Source: Balaenoptera acutorostrata
Lineage: Eukaryota; Chordata; Mammalia; Artiodactyla; Balaenopteridae
Assembly (NCBI RefSeq): GCF_949987535.1
Contig: NC_080066.1
Location: 133,404,335 to 133,468,334, forward strand
Direction: 5' to 3'
DNA: 64,000 nt
Below the pieces are notes generated by a model, which saw nothing but the letters and a program-made list of their open reading frames with translations, ran no database searches and was not told where the DNA came from. The first letter of the stretch is position 1. Every line of letters begins with the position of its first letter. The position numbers and the translations under genes were made by a program. Of this stretch, positions 58,501 to 61,073 are shown in pieces.

Positions 58501-59101
58501 TCAAACTTGTTTAAAGAGCTATCTATTCTCACTGCCTCCATTTCTTCAACTTCTACTTAAACTTCAACCCATGCCAATCCGGTTCTGTCCCAGCAATCCC
58601 TCTAAGTCACCGATGACCTACATCTCACTAAATCCAGTGAAAAATTTCCAGTCTTCGTCTTTACTGACACTATATTTCAACTGCCATGTTTTATTTCACA
58701 TCACTGCCTCAGGTTTGACTGCTTTTGTGCTTTTAGAAGTAAAAAGTGTATTTATTAATCTTGCCAGACCATTCTAAATATATAATTATTCATTAATGAA
58801 TACATGTTAACTCAGTCACCTTAAAAAAAGTTTAACAGGGTAGTAACTGTCACTAAATTTAATACATACTTTAAAAATACTAAACATAAAACCTGAATCA
58901 TCTATTTTGCACATAAGAGAAAAAGTTAGGTTCCCAACATTTTAACAAACTCTAGTACTATTTAACAAATACCTTTAGAAAATCCCAGTTTTTGAGTAAC
59001 TGTTCTCGCAATTTTAGACGTTGTTGCATCACTGTAAAGATACACTTCATCCACACTGTGCCAGTCCACGTGGTTTCGACTCAACTTGAAACTATGAATA
59101 G
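18268..59101 (-). CDS. DDHD1: DDHD1, phosphatidic-acid-preferring phospholipase A1 (11 exons, 5' part outside window)
   Basis: Joined minus-strand exons, in transcript order: 59101-58973, 57887-57740, 48551-48445, 42927-42821, 35628-35366, 33855-33780, 30194-30045, 27647-27395, 26381-26190, 23475-23392, 18449-18268. The join is 1691 nt, open throughout, and gives 563 residues ending ...KPNFDPV. Family knowledge: DDHD1 is an intracellular phospholipase A1 that hydrolyses phosphatidic acid and phosphatidylinositol; loss in people causes spastic paraplegia SPG28. Seen here: the nucleophile motif VSHSLG (a GxSxG variant, first G replaced by S) at window residue 200. If the full protein is 900 residues, as I recall for human, that serine falls at 537, the reported catalytic position, so no net length change is present in this part. 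The DDHD domain runs from about [10 protein letters not shown] to TFMYKHEH and includes LDHRIDF. All introns are GT-AG. The N-terminal part and promoter lie past 64000. Confidence 0.96.
18980..19092 (+). mobile_element. L2 LINE 3' end relic
   Basis: Ends with the L2-type order CTATCCTGTCAGCAGGGCCT, then GCTCATTAAATGTTTGTTCA. Old and short. Confidence 0.5.
21770..22220 (+). mobile_element. L2 LINE 3' relic
   Basis: Sense L2: TCCTACTTCCACAAAGCTTT in the 5' part, then an ACTAGAATACATGCCCTCTA region and a TAAAATTGTTGAATGAATAA end, in the expected L2 3' order. The frame at 21762-21980 lies inside it. Confidence 0.6.
23392..23475 (-). CDS. DDHD1: DDHD1 84-nt exon (28 codons, symmetric phase)
   Basis: Acceptor TTTTTTTTTTCACAG, donor CTCG|GTATGG. 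Completes a split tyrosine, then [27 protein letters not shown], and the first base of the next valine. Both ends are phase 1, so skipping it would keep the frame. It lies inside the DDHD domain before LDHRIDF. From memory, human DDHD1 isoforms differ by 28 residues (900 versus 872), which fits this exon being alternatively used; not verified. Confidence 0.95.
23476..26189 (-). other. DDHD1: DDHD1 intron
   Basis: 2.7 kb, with an unusual donor GTTAGT and acceptor TTTCACAG. Holds one CHR SINE (25778-25891), a short GGAA tract (24061-24077), an L2-like scrap near 25495-25560, and otherwise unclassified sequence. Confidence 0.85.
25778..25891 (+). mobile_element. Truncated CHR SINE with 15-bp target duplication
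   Basis: Sense copy from GGGCTTCCCTGGTGGCGCAG, ending after GATCCCACATT in a 30-nt A run; the 3' body is missing. Host word AAAAATCAGGAAGTG at 25763-25777 and 25892-25906 is a perfect duplication. It lies in a DDHD1 intron, antisense to the gene. Confidence 0.93.
26190..26381 (-). CDS. DDHD1: DDHD1 exon encoding Ser-rich linker
   Basis: Acceptor GTGAAATGTAG, donor GCAT|GTTAGT (GT but weak consensus). Completes the split glycine, then [20 protein letters not shown], a Ser/Pro-rich acidic-basic stretch with [10 protein letters not shown], and [10 protein letters not shown]; 63 full codons. The glycine-rich start is conserved with human as I recall it, whereas the middle ([14 protein letters not shown]) differs, as expected for a disordered insert inside the DDHD domain. 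Plus-strand frames at 26190-26438 and 26195-26416 are antisense shadows. Confidence 0.95.
26382..27394 (-). other. DDHD1: DDHD1 intron
   Basis: 1.0 kb, donor GTAATT, acceptor ATGTAG. Contains a probable antisense MIR at 27020-27180; the rest is unclassified. Confidence 0.85.
27020..27182 (-). mobile_element. MIR SINE relic
   Basis: Antisense MIR: TTCATGGATGAGGAAGCAGA, then ACGTGACTTCCCAAGATCTC and ACAGTAAGTGATGGGGCCAA in MIR order. The 127-residue plus-strand frame at 26906-27289 runs through it and is not a gene. Confidence 0.6.
27395..27647 (-). CDS. DDHD1: DDHD1 exon (start of DDHD-domain middle)
   Basis: Acceptor TTTTTTTAAATCAAG, donor TTAG|GTAATT. Phase 0 start: [20 protein letters not shown], then [64 protein letters not shown] and the first base of glycine; 84 full codons. 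The Ser/Thr/Pro-rich centre with two SP motifs could be phosphorylated; that is inference. Confidence 0.96.
28117..28345 (+). mobile_element. MIR SINE
   Basis: Sense MIR: GCCTCTGTCACTTATTAACT, then CAGAGCCTCAGTTTCCTGAG and ACTACCTCACAAGGATGTTG in order. Confidence 0.75.
28431..28642 (+). mobile_element. Tigger-type DNA-transposon MITE
   Basis: About 212 bp with inverted ends: CAGCTGACCCTTGAACAACA on the left and GTTGTTCAAGGGCCAACTG on the right. No transposase. The same structure recurs at 46706-46922. The ends are those of Tc1/mariner Tigger elements (Tigger2/MER28-like by memory). The left flank is TA; the right flank no longer is. Confidence 0.75.
28780..28910 (-). mobile_element. MIR SINE relic
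   Basis: Antisense MIR 3' half: CTTAATCCTAACAACCCTAT, AGGTAAAATATTATCATCTG and GTGAGTTGGCCAAGATCGTG. Confidence 0.6.
29663..29940 (+). mobile_element. Tigger1-derived non-autonomous transposon
   Basis: Starts AGGCATGTCTTGGAGATACC and carries CCAGCTCACTGCAATAAAGT, an AGTTTCCCAGTGCACATGAA block, and the end GCAGGGTAGCCACAAACCTT ... CGCAGTATCTGCGAG. This is the Tigger1 (MER2-like) internally deleted layout. No coding capacity. Confidence 0.75.
30045..30194 (-). CDS. DDHD1: DDHD1 exon (DDHD domain N-terminal part)
   Basis: Exactly 50 codons, phase 0 at both ends: [50 protein letters not shown]. Acceptor TTTATCATTGTAG, donor AGTG|GTGAGT. FCMGSPL with the HPTDPV segment marks the beginning of the DDHD domain. 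Being symmetric (0-0), it could be skipped in frame, but loss would remove the start of the domain. Confidence 0.96.
30490..31170. repeat. Worn dispersed repeat, family unresolved
   Basis: Phrases such as AAGAGGCTAGTGACTTGGAG, ACCCAGGAGGACAAGCTGTT and GAATGGAGATGGGGATAAGG resemble an ancient mammalian dispersed repeat I have seen but cannot name. A profile search (Dfam) would settle it. Confidence 0.35.
31854..32182 (+). mobile_element. Full-length CHR SINE with 17-bp target duplication
   Basis: Complete long-form sense copy: head GGGCTTCCCTGGTGGCGCAG, B box GGTTCGAGCCC, body GATGAAGAGTGGCCCC, 3' ACGAAGACCCAACATAG. Host word AAGAAATTACATAATTA flanks it at 31837-31853 and 32183-32199, perfect. 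The tail has two A runs separated by GTTGCTTATATTT. In a DDHD1 intron, antisense to the gene. Confidence 0.96.
32484..32631 (-). mobile_element. Severely truncated L1 3' end
   Basis: About 150 bp of antisense L1 3' UTR: CATCTTTATTGGAGTATAAT followed by GCTTTACAATGGTGTGTTAG and the TCAGCTATACATATACATAT block. Host word TTATGGCTTTTA at 32472-32483 and 32632-32643 is a probable 12-bp target duplication. Confidence 0.85.
32930..33540 (+). mobile_element. L2 LINE relic
   Basis: Sense L2 3' half: AAAAGCTTTCCATCGCTCCC, TCTAGCCAAACTGGTTTGCT, CCTTTGTTTATGCTGTTTCT in order. Short frames inside (32890-33108, 32997-33224) are not genes. Confidence 0.6.
33780..33855 (-). CDS. DDHD1: DDHD1 76-nt exon
   Basis: Acceptor ACTCCTTTCTAG, donor TAAG|GTAAGG. 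One base completes arginine, then [25 protein letters not shown]; 25 full codons. Links the lipase-motif exon to the DDHD domain with a short charged helix. Confidence 0.96.
33856..35365 (-). other. DDHD1: DDHD1 intron
   Basis: 1.5 kb with a weaker donor GTAAAA. One short CHR SINE (34042-34169). The plus-strand frame at 34357-34704 overlaps T-rich sequence and has no domain. The rest is unclassified. Confidence 0.85.
34042..34169 (+). mobile_element. Short-form CHR SINE with 14-bp target duplication
   Basis: Sense copy from GGACTTCCCTGGCAGTCCAG to CATGGCGCGGCCAAAAAAAA plus tail. Host word AAAAGTTTATGAAA at 34028-34041 and 34170-34183 is a perfect duplication. Confidence 0.95.
35366..35628 (-). 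CDS. DDHD1: DDHD1 exon with catalytic serine motif
   Basis: Acceptor TTATTTCAAACAG, donor AACG|GTAAAA. 87 full codons from [16 protein letters not shown], through [40 protein letters not shown], to [10 protein letters not shown] and two bases of arginine. The nucleophile is the middle serine of SHSLG, codon TCC at 35521-35523 on the complement. The first glycine of GxSxG is serine, as in other DDHD1 proteins to my knowledge. An upstream ATG in the intron side makes a longer frame (to 35733), but that part is intron. Confidence 0.97.
36111..36312 (-). mobile_element. CHR SINE with 12-bp target duplication
   Basis: Antisense SINE: 3' part AAAGTCTTTATTGAATTTGT and a T-rich run on the left, tRNA-like head CACTGCACTGCCAGGAAGTC on the right. 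Host word ACTTTATGCATT at 36099-36110 and 36313-36324. Confidence 0.9.
36464..36754 (-). mobile_element. Full-length CHR SINE with 13-bp target duplication
   Basis: Antisense long-form copy ending CCACCAGGGAAGCCC. Host word AGCAGGACTTTTT at 36451-36463 and 36755-36767, perfect. Overlapping frames at 36439-36784 on both strands are SINE-derived. Confidence 0.95.
37230..37385 (+). mobile_element. MER5A-type hAT MITE relic
   Basis: Carries GGAGGGCTTGTTAAATACAG, ATTGCTGGGCTCCATCCCAG and TTTCAGACTCAGCAGTTCTG in MER5A order. Ends are eroded. Confidence 0.7.
38520..38690 (-). mobile_element. L1 3' UTR scrap
   Basis: Antisense: CAGTTTTACTGAGACATAAT followed by GTTTAAAGTGTACAATGTAA and a GATATAGGTATATATTGTGA block, as in older L1 3' ends. 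Confidence 0.55.
38915..39060 (-). mobile_element. MIR SINE relic
   Basis: Antisense MIR: ATATAAGTGAGGAAGCTGAG, then CTAGTTAAGTGGCAGGTTTT and CTGTTTGACTCCAAAGGCTG. Confidence 0.65.
39353..39475 (+). mobile_element. MER5A-type hAT MITE relic
   Basis: CCCTGATGGTATCACCTGGG, GAACTGTTAAAAACACAAAT and CCACTGAATCAGGATCTCCA follow the MER5A layout. Confidence 0.65.
39476..40660 (-). mobile_element. Old L1 (L1M) 3' UTR relic
   Basis: Antisense long 3' UTR of an old L1: TTGGGAGTAATTTCAAATTT, the TCCAGTGTATATTTCCTAAG block, TGTCTGATGCTTCCTCATAA, then AGCATCCACTGATGATTCTT and CTACCATGATGGCTGCAAAA, all in the expected order. Non-coding; borders approximate. Confidence 0.65.
41396..41450. repeat. (TG)n microsatellite
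   Basis: About 25 TG units with single interruptions (CATGCG at the left, TATG near the right). Confidence 0.95.
41945..42042 (+). mobile_element. MIR SINE relic
   Basis: Sense MIR 3' half: TAGTTTCTTTACCCTTCAAA, ATCTACTTCATAGGGTAAGG, ATTAAACAAGTTAATACATG. Confidence 0.6.
42310..42526 (+). mobile_element. CHR SINE, divergent body
   Basis: Sense copy with head GGACTTCCCTGGTGGTCCAG (first G shared with the duplication) and a body of repeated CCACAACTA / GAGCCC phrases, ending AAATAAATAATTTTTAAAAA. Host word CTCTTTTGTG at 42300-42309 and 42527-42536. Confidence 0.9.
42821..42927 (-). CDS. DDHD1: DDHD1 107-nt exon
   Basis: Acceptor TTTTTTTTTACCTTGTAG, donor TGAA|GTAAGT. Two bases complete aspartate, then [35 protein letters not shown]; 35 full codons. 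This segment precedes the lipase motif and contains a conserved MDIMYYTSP stretch. Confidence 0.97.
43210..45464 (-). mobile_element. Antisense L1, 3' UTR and ORF2 C-terminal half
   Basis: 3' end at left (TTTTTATTGAGGTTCAGTTG at 43229), ORF2 towards the right. Antisense frames at 44097-44336, 44387-44713 and 44729-45184 read consecutive parts of the ORF2 C-terminal half; the frame breaks mean it is dead. 5'-truncated in the reverse-transcriptase region near 45464. The plus-strand frames at 43752-43997, 44041-44352 and 45099-45515 are its shadows. Confidence 0.9.
45465..45625 (+). mobile_element. L1 ORF2 piece in opposite orientation
   Basis: Starts about AACAAATGTTCTACTTAAAG and runs AGTCCTAGCCAGTGCAATAC, GATCTGTTTTCATTTGCAGG, ATTACTAGAATTGA: sense ORF2 reverse-transcriptase sequence, abutting the antisense L1 body. 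Its content overlaps ORF2 sequence also found in that body (about 45110-45285, antisense). Confidence 0.75.
45635..45948 (-). mobile_element. Full-length CHR SINE with 9-bp target duplication
   Basis: Antisense long-form copy with T-rich and (TTTA)n tail on the left and GCCACCAGGGAAGCCCC head on the right. Host word GACTCTCAG at 45626-45634 and 45949-45957. It sits at the junction between the L1 pieces and the next L1 relic. Confidence 0.93.
45958..46180 (-). mobile_element. Old L1 3' UTR relic, left half
   Basis: Antisense L1M-type 3' UTR: GCATAACTACCACCATGATC, CAAACCCTGGCAGCCACTGA, TTTTGCAGTATGTCATATAA. It continues at 47240-47300 (CTCTCACTCAGCATAATGCC), so it was split by the LTR between. 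Confidence 0.6.
46181..47239 (+). mobile_element. Solo LTR-like element, split by a MITE
   Basis: Two collinear parts (46181-46704 and 46923-47239) around a MITE. Typical late-LTR landmarks are seen: TCATCTGTATCCTCTGTAAT, AATGAATAAATCTAATTTAA (AATAAA signal), TGTTTCCCTGAATTTTGTGA, GGGATCGTGGGACCCCCTAC, TTGGCATCTGAAGTGGGCAG. I believe this is a class III (ERVL-like) LTR, but the family is unresolved and the borders approximate. No retroviral coding sequence is present. Confidence 0.5.
46706..46922 (+). mobile_element. Tigger-type MITE with TA duplication
   Basis: About 217 bp, ends CAGTTGATCCTTGAACA and TTGTTCAAAGGTCAACTG forming inverted repeats, flanked by TA on each side (AGTA before, TAAA after), as expected for Tc1/mariner. 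Related to the element at 28431-28642. The plus frame at 46705-47079 crosses it and is not a gene. Confidence 0.85.
47240..47300 (-). mobile_element. Old L1 3' UTR relic, right half
   Basis: TAGCTTCTCTCACTCAGCAT followed by AATGCCTTCAAGATTCCAT continues the L1 relic that ends near 46180. Confidence 0.5.
47630..47857 (+). mobile_element. MIR SINE
   Basis: Sense MIR: ACTGAGTTTCAGTTTCCCTA, TTTGTAAAAGAGAAAACAAA, AGAGTGCCAGGCACATAGTA, AAAGCTCAACAAACAGC. Confidence 0.7.
48445..48551 (-). CDS. DDHD1: DDHD1 107-nt exon
   Basis: Acceptor GGTTTTTTTAG, donor GGAG|GTACAT. One base completes a methionine, then [35 protein letters not shown] and one base of aspartate; 35 full codons. A conserved helix plus the EFLPVEWR strand of the alpha/beta-hydrolase-like part. 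Confidence 0.97.
48925..49690 (-). mobile_element. Old L1 3' UTR relic
   Basis: Antisense: ACCACTACAATCAAGATACA, AACTCCCTCATGCTATCCCT, then CTCAAGTGTCTTTTAATCTA and GAGAGTCTGATTTTTAATGA, typical of L1M 3' UTRs. Borders approximate. Confidence 0.5.
49990..51745 (-). mobile_element. Antisense old L1, 3' UTR and ORF2 C-terminal part
   Basis: From CAATTCAGTGGCTTTTAGTT through ATGGACATTTAGACTGTTTC and TGGCTATTCTGGGTCCCCTG. The antisense frame at 51285-51536 is ORF2-like ([18 protein letters not shown]). Many stops; 5'-truncated near 51745 where SINE sequence begins. Confidence 0.8.
51746..51779 (-). mobile_element. CHR SINE scrap beside a second SINE
   Basis: T-rich run then TTTGGCCACACTGCGCAGCT and TTGTGGGATC: the 3' part of a short-form CHR SINE that stops abruptly where the next SINE tail begins. 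Confidence 0.6.
51780..52107 (-). mobile_element. CHR SINE, divergent long form
   Basis: Antisense copy with left T-rich tail, GGCTGCATTGGGTCTTTGTT, repeated CTCAGTAGTTGTGG and head CGCCAGCAGAGAAGCCC at right. No clear target duplication. Confidence 0.85.
52118..52497 (-). mobile_element. Old L1 relic
   Basis: Antisense: GTTCTTTATATTTAGGGATA, TCTGGATCAAGTTATAGTTA, CCATATGGCTGCCTAGGTAT, CACTATTTGTTAAAAGTCTA, as in L1 ORF2/3' antisense. Confidence 0.6.
52514..52749 (-). mobile_element. CHR SINE with imperfect 16-bp target duplication
   Basis: Antisense copy with (TTTA)n tail at left and head TGCGCCTCCGGGGAAGTCC at right; internally shorter than the full form. Host word TTCTAGTATATTTTTA at 52498-52513 and TTCTAGTATGTTTTTA at 52750-52765 (one mismatch). 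Confidence 0.88.
53207..53440 (+). mobile_element. MER20-type hAT MITE
   Basis: Carries CCAGGGGACAATGACAATGT, TTTTTGGTTGTCACAACTAG, CATCTAGTGGGTAGAGGTCA, GGGATGCTGCTAAATATCTT and ends GAGGTTGAAGAACCCTG, the MER20 layout. Internal T run expanded. Confidence 0.8.
53622..53652. repeat. (CA)n microsatellite
   Basis: About 14 CA units directly followed by the polypurine tract. Confidence 0.95.
53653..53797. repeat. Polypurine tract ending in (GA)n
   Basis: About 145 nt in which nearly every base is A or G, beginning AAAGAGGGGCAGGGGAAGG and ending in about 17 GA units; only scattered pyrimidines interrupt. The opposite-strand frame at 53594-53800 is low-complexity and not a gene. Confidence 0.9.
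54202..54229. repeat. (TA)n microsatellite
   Basis: About 14 TA units. Confidence 0.95.
54548..54847 (-). mobile_element. Full-length CHR SINE
   Basis: Antisense long-form copy with A/T tail AATTAATTATTTATTTATT at left and CACCAGGGAAGCCC at right. I see no clear target duplication, so the edges are approximate. Confidence 0.9.
55219..55514 (+). mobile_element. Full-length CHR SINE with 15-bp target duplication
   Basis: Sense long-form copy from GGGCTTCCCTGGTGGCGCAG to an (AAAT)n tail of about ten units. Host word AAAGATTTCCCTTGT at 55204-55218 and 55515-55529, perfect. Confidence 0.95.
56568..56626. repeat. Tandem duplication, about 29 bp
   Basis: GCTGGTACCTTTTCCAATTA + TCAATA is followed directly by GCTGCTGGTACCTTTCCAAT + TATCAATAGCT: two near-identical units differing by one T and a small spacer. 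Confidence 0.85.
57740..57887 (-). CDS. DDHD1: DDHD1 148-nt exon
   Basis: Acceptor AATTTTCCTACAG, donor CCAT|GTGAGT. Two bases complete alanine, then [48 protein letters not shown] and two bases of methionine; 48 full codons. IVFVVHGIG is the first beta strand and oxyanion-type loop of the phospholipase fold. Confidence 0.97.
57888..58972 (-). other. DDHD1: DDHD1 intron
   Basis: 1.1 kb with donor GTATTTG. Contains a worn sense L1 piece at about 58030-58430; the remainder is unclassified. Confidence 0.85.
58030..58430 (+). mobile_element. Old L1 ORF2 relic
   Basis: Sense: CCAAATAGCAAAATGGGCTA, ACTAATGAACATGTAAATAT and the CTTATTCATCAAAAAGTGA area match the ORF2 C-terminal region order. Very diverged. 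Confidence 0.5.
58973..59101 (-). CDS. DDHD1: DDHD1 129-nt exon
   Basis: Acceptor CTTTTTGCAACAG, donor AAAG|GTATTT. Two bases complete the codon shared with the exon upstream, then [42 protein letters not shown] and one base of alanine; 42 full codons. The most 5' constitutive-looking exon in the window. It needs an upstream exon ending in phase 1, which both the cassette exon and, by inference, the unseen exon 1 supply. Confidence 0.96.
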
Positions 59102-59799
59102 CTGTTGCAAAAAGGAAAAACTAATTTGAAGGTCTCCAAGACAAACTTCACTTGTGTGAAAATTATAATACACAGATCTTTTGAATCAATATTTTAACTC
59201 AGTTCAATAAAAAACGATTTCATTGAAACATATATTGATGTGAAACAAGTAATGGATAGGTACTTTATAAGTTACTAAGCATGCTACAGGAAAAGGCAAC
59301 TTGTTGGAACAACGTGGAATAAACTGGCTTAACTACCATAATTTTAACCTCTATAGGAAATATGCTCTGATTATTAAATAACTGCTTTCCCAGGTGATGT
59401 GGCCATTCCTTAGGACTAAGGGATATACACTTTCATGAAAGTTCTCAGTACATTTGACATAGAAACTTAAGTTTCATTTCTTATGTTGATTTTATTTTTT
59501 GATCTGTGAAAATTTCACTCAGCACAAGATAAAACAAGACTCAGATCAAAAAAAATTATCTTTAAACTGGGAAGAGAATCATCTAATTTATTAGAATATA
59601 AGGTATTTTTGGAATGGATACTAAAGCCAGTTATCACTGAATATTGCCCACCATAACAGAACTCCAAGGTTGAAAGATCTTTTAACAAGAAATAAATTTT
59701 TTCCTACTATGATGTTCAAATTAGTATGGTTATTTCATTTCTGTAACCGAGGTATGCTTGGTGAAAATGAGCTCTTAAAAAAAAAAAAATGCAAACCTA

Positions 59800-59935
59800 T
59801 ATTCTTCAGGAATATGCAAACTCTGTGAGGCAGGGACTATACCTTGGTCATTTTGTATCACTAGCATCAAACACAGTCATAGCACAGTGCTTGACACTTA
59901 TCACAAATTTAGTAATGTTTGTGGAAGCAACAGAT
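59800..59935 (+). mobile_element. L2 LINE 3' end
   Basis: AACTCTGTGAGGCAGGGACT, ATTTTGTATCACTAGCATCA, AGCACAGTGCTTGACACTTA: the classic L2 3' order. Confidence 0.7.
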
Positions 59936-60109
59936 TAAGAAAATTGTCAAAACATGTCCACCAATTCACAGTTTGATGTCTTATAGTCTGAAGGACTTAA
60001 ACTTTTCCTCTTTATCTCTTGTATAGAGGTAAGAAAAATTCACATACCTTCAGAAAACCAGCCACCTTCAAATCACTACGCCTAATTTATTTTCTTAAAA
60101 TCCTCTTTA

Positions 60110-60232
60110 GGCAAAAATATTATCTCCCATTATATATAAAGACATAGAGGTACAAAGGGATTAAGTGACTTGCCACAAAGCTAGTTAGTGACAGAGTCCA
60201 ACTCTTCTGATTTGAAGACGCTAACTATGAAA
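60110..60232 (-). mobile_element. MIR SINE relic
   Basis: Antisense MIR: GGGATTAAGTGACTTGCCAC, AAAGCTAGTTAGTGACAGAG, CCAACTCTTCTGATTTGAAG. Confidence 0.65.
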
Positions 60233-60971
60233 GGATGGAGTCCTGGTCAAGATCTAAGATCATAAGACATTTTTGTGAAAAGCTATTCCTTACTAGAATA
60301 CATAGAAAAGCAAATCATTGCCAGGAAAATGTACTTCTGAGTTATGGTACAAACGCCACTTCAAAAATTTACGAAAAACCTATTTATATCATACTTACCT
60401 GCCAGGACACATTACTAACATTGAACACAAGACCAAGATGAAATTAACAAAACAAACATGAATAACATCTTCAGTTGCAAATAAAACACAAAACCAGTGT
60501 ACAAACTCAGCGTTTTAAATAAAAGAACTTTTCATAAATTAAAAAAATCTTTTCCAGGAGTTTAATAATTACTTACTTTTCTACTTCTATGTCTGATCCA
60601 AGTCAGTACTTTAAGCCTCTTAATCCAATGTTTCGAAACTGCATTTTGTTAAAATAGTTTTGAGCAACATATGCTTAAAACATTAAAACTATAAGACCAA
60701 GTTAAGCCAACAAAATTTTGTTTCTCTCTAAACCATTCGTGTTGTCTTAAAGCATCTTAATATTGGCGAATATCCCATTATTGAACCATACACATTGTTT
60801 GCAAATGTTTACACCACTTATAATTAACACTAAGCAAAATAACACAATGGATACATTTCTAAAATACTAGTAATTTCTATGCTCTAAATACAACCGAATG
60901 CTATAAACACAACTGAAAGCTACAAGCCAGGAATATAACTACATGGAGAAGTAAAACTACAATTACTGTAC

Positions 60972-61073
60972 CTTGGGAACGCTTTCGTTTAAGACCTGCC
61001 GCATCTGTACTCTCCTTATATCCTCTCCATTTGAACAGAGAAGGGAGGGAGAAGGGAGGGAGGTGGTAGACAA
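60972..61073 (-). CDS. DDHD1: Probable DDHD1 cassette exon (102 nt)
   Basis: Acceptor TTTTTGCTTTCTTAG and donor CAAG|GTACAG bracket 102 nt that are open in the DDHD1 frame and phase 1 at both ends. After a split codon: VYHLPPFSLPSLFKWRGYKE, STDAAGLKRKRSQ, then one base joining CT of the next exon to give alanine. A basic KRKR patch could serve as a localisation or binding signal (inference). A second acceptor, GGAGAG, at 61024-61023 after a long C/T run would give a 51-nt exon (61022-60972) in the same frame. From memory, one human isoform is about 35 residues longer than the shortest; that would fit but is unverified. Confidence 0.6.

Larger units (their letters stand above)
59102..60971 (-). 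other. DDHD1: DDHD1 intron (cassette side)
   Basis: 1.9 kb with an L2 3' end (59800-59935) and an antisense MIR (60110-60232). The rest is unclassified A+T-rich sequence. Confidence 0.75.
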
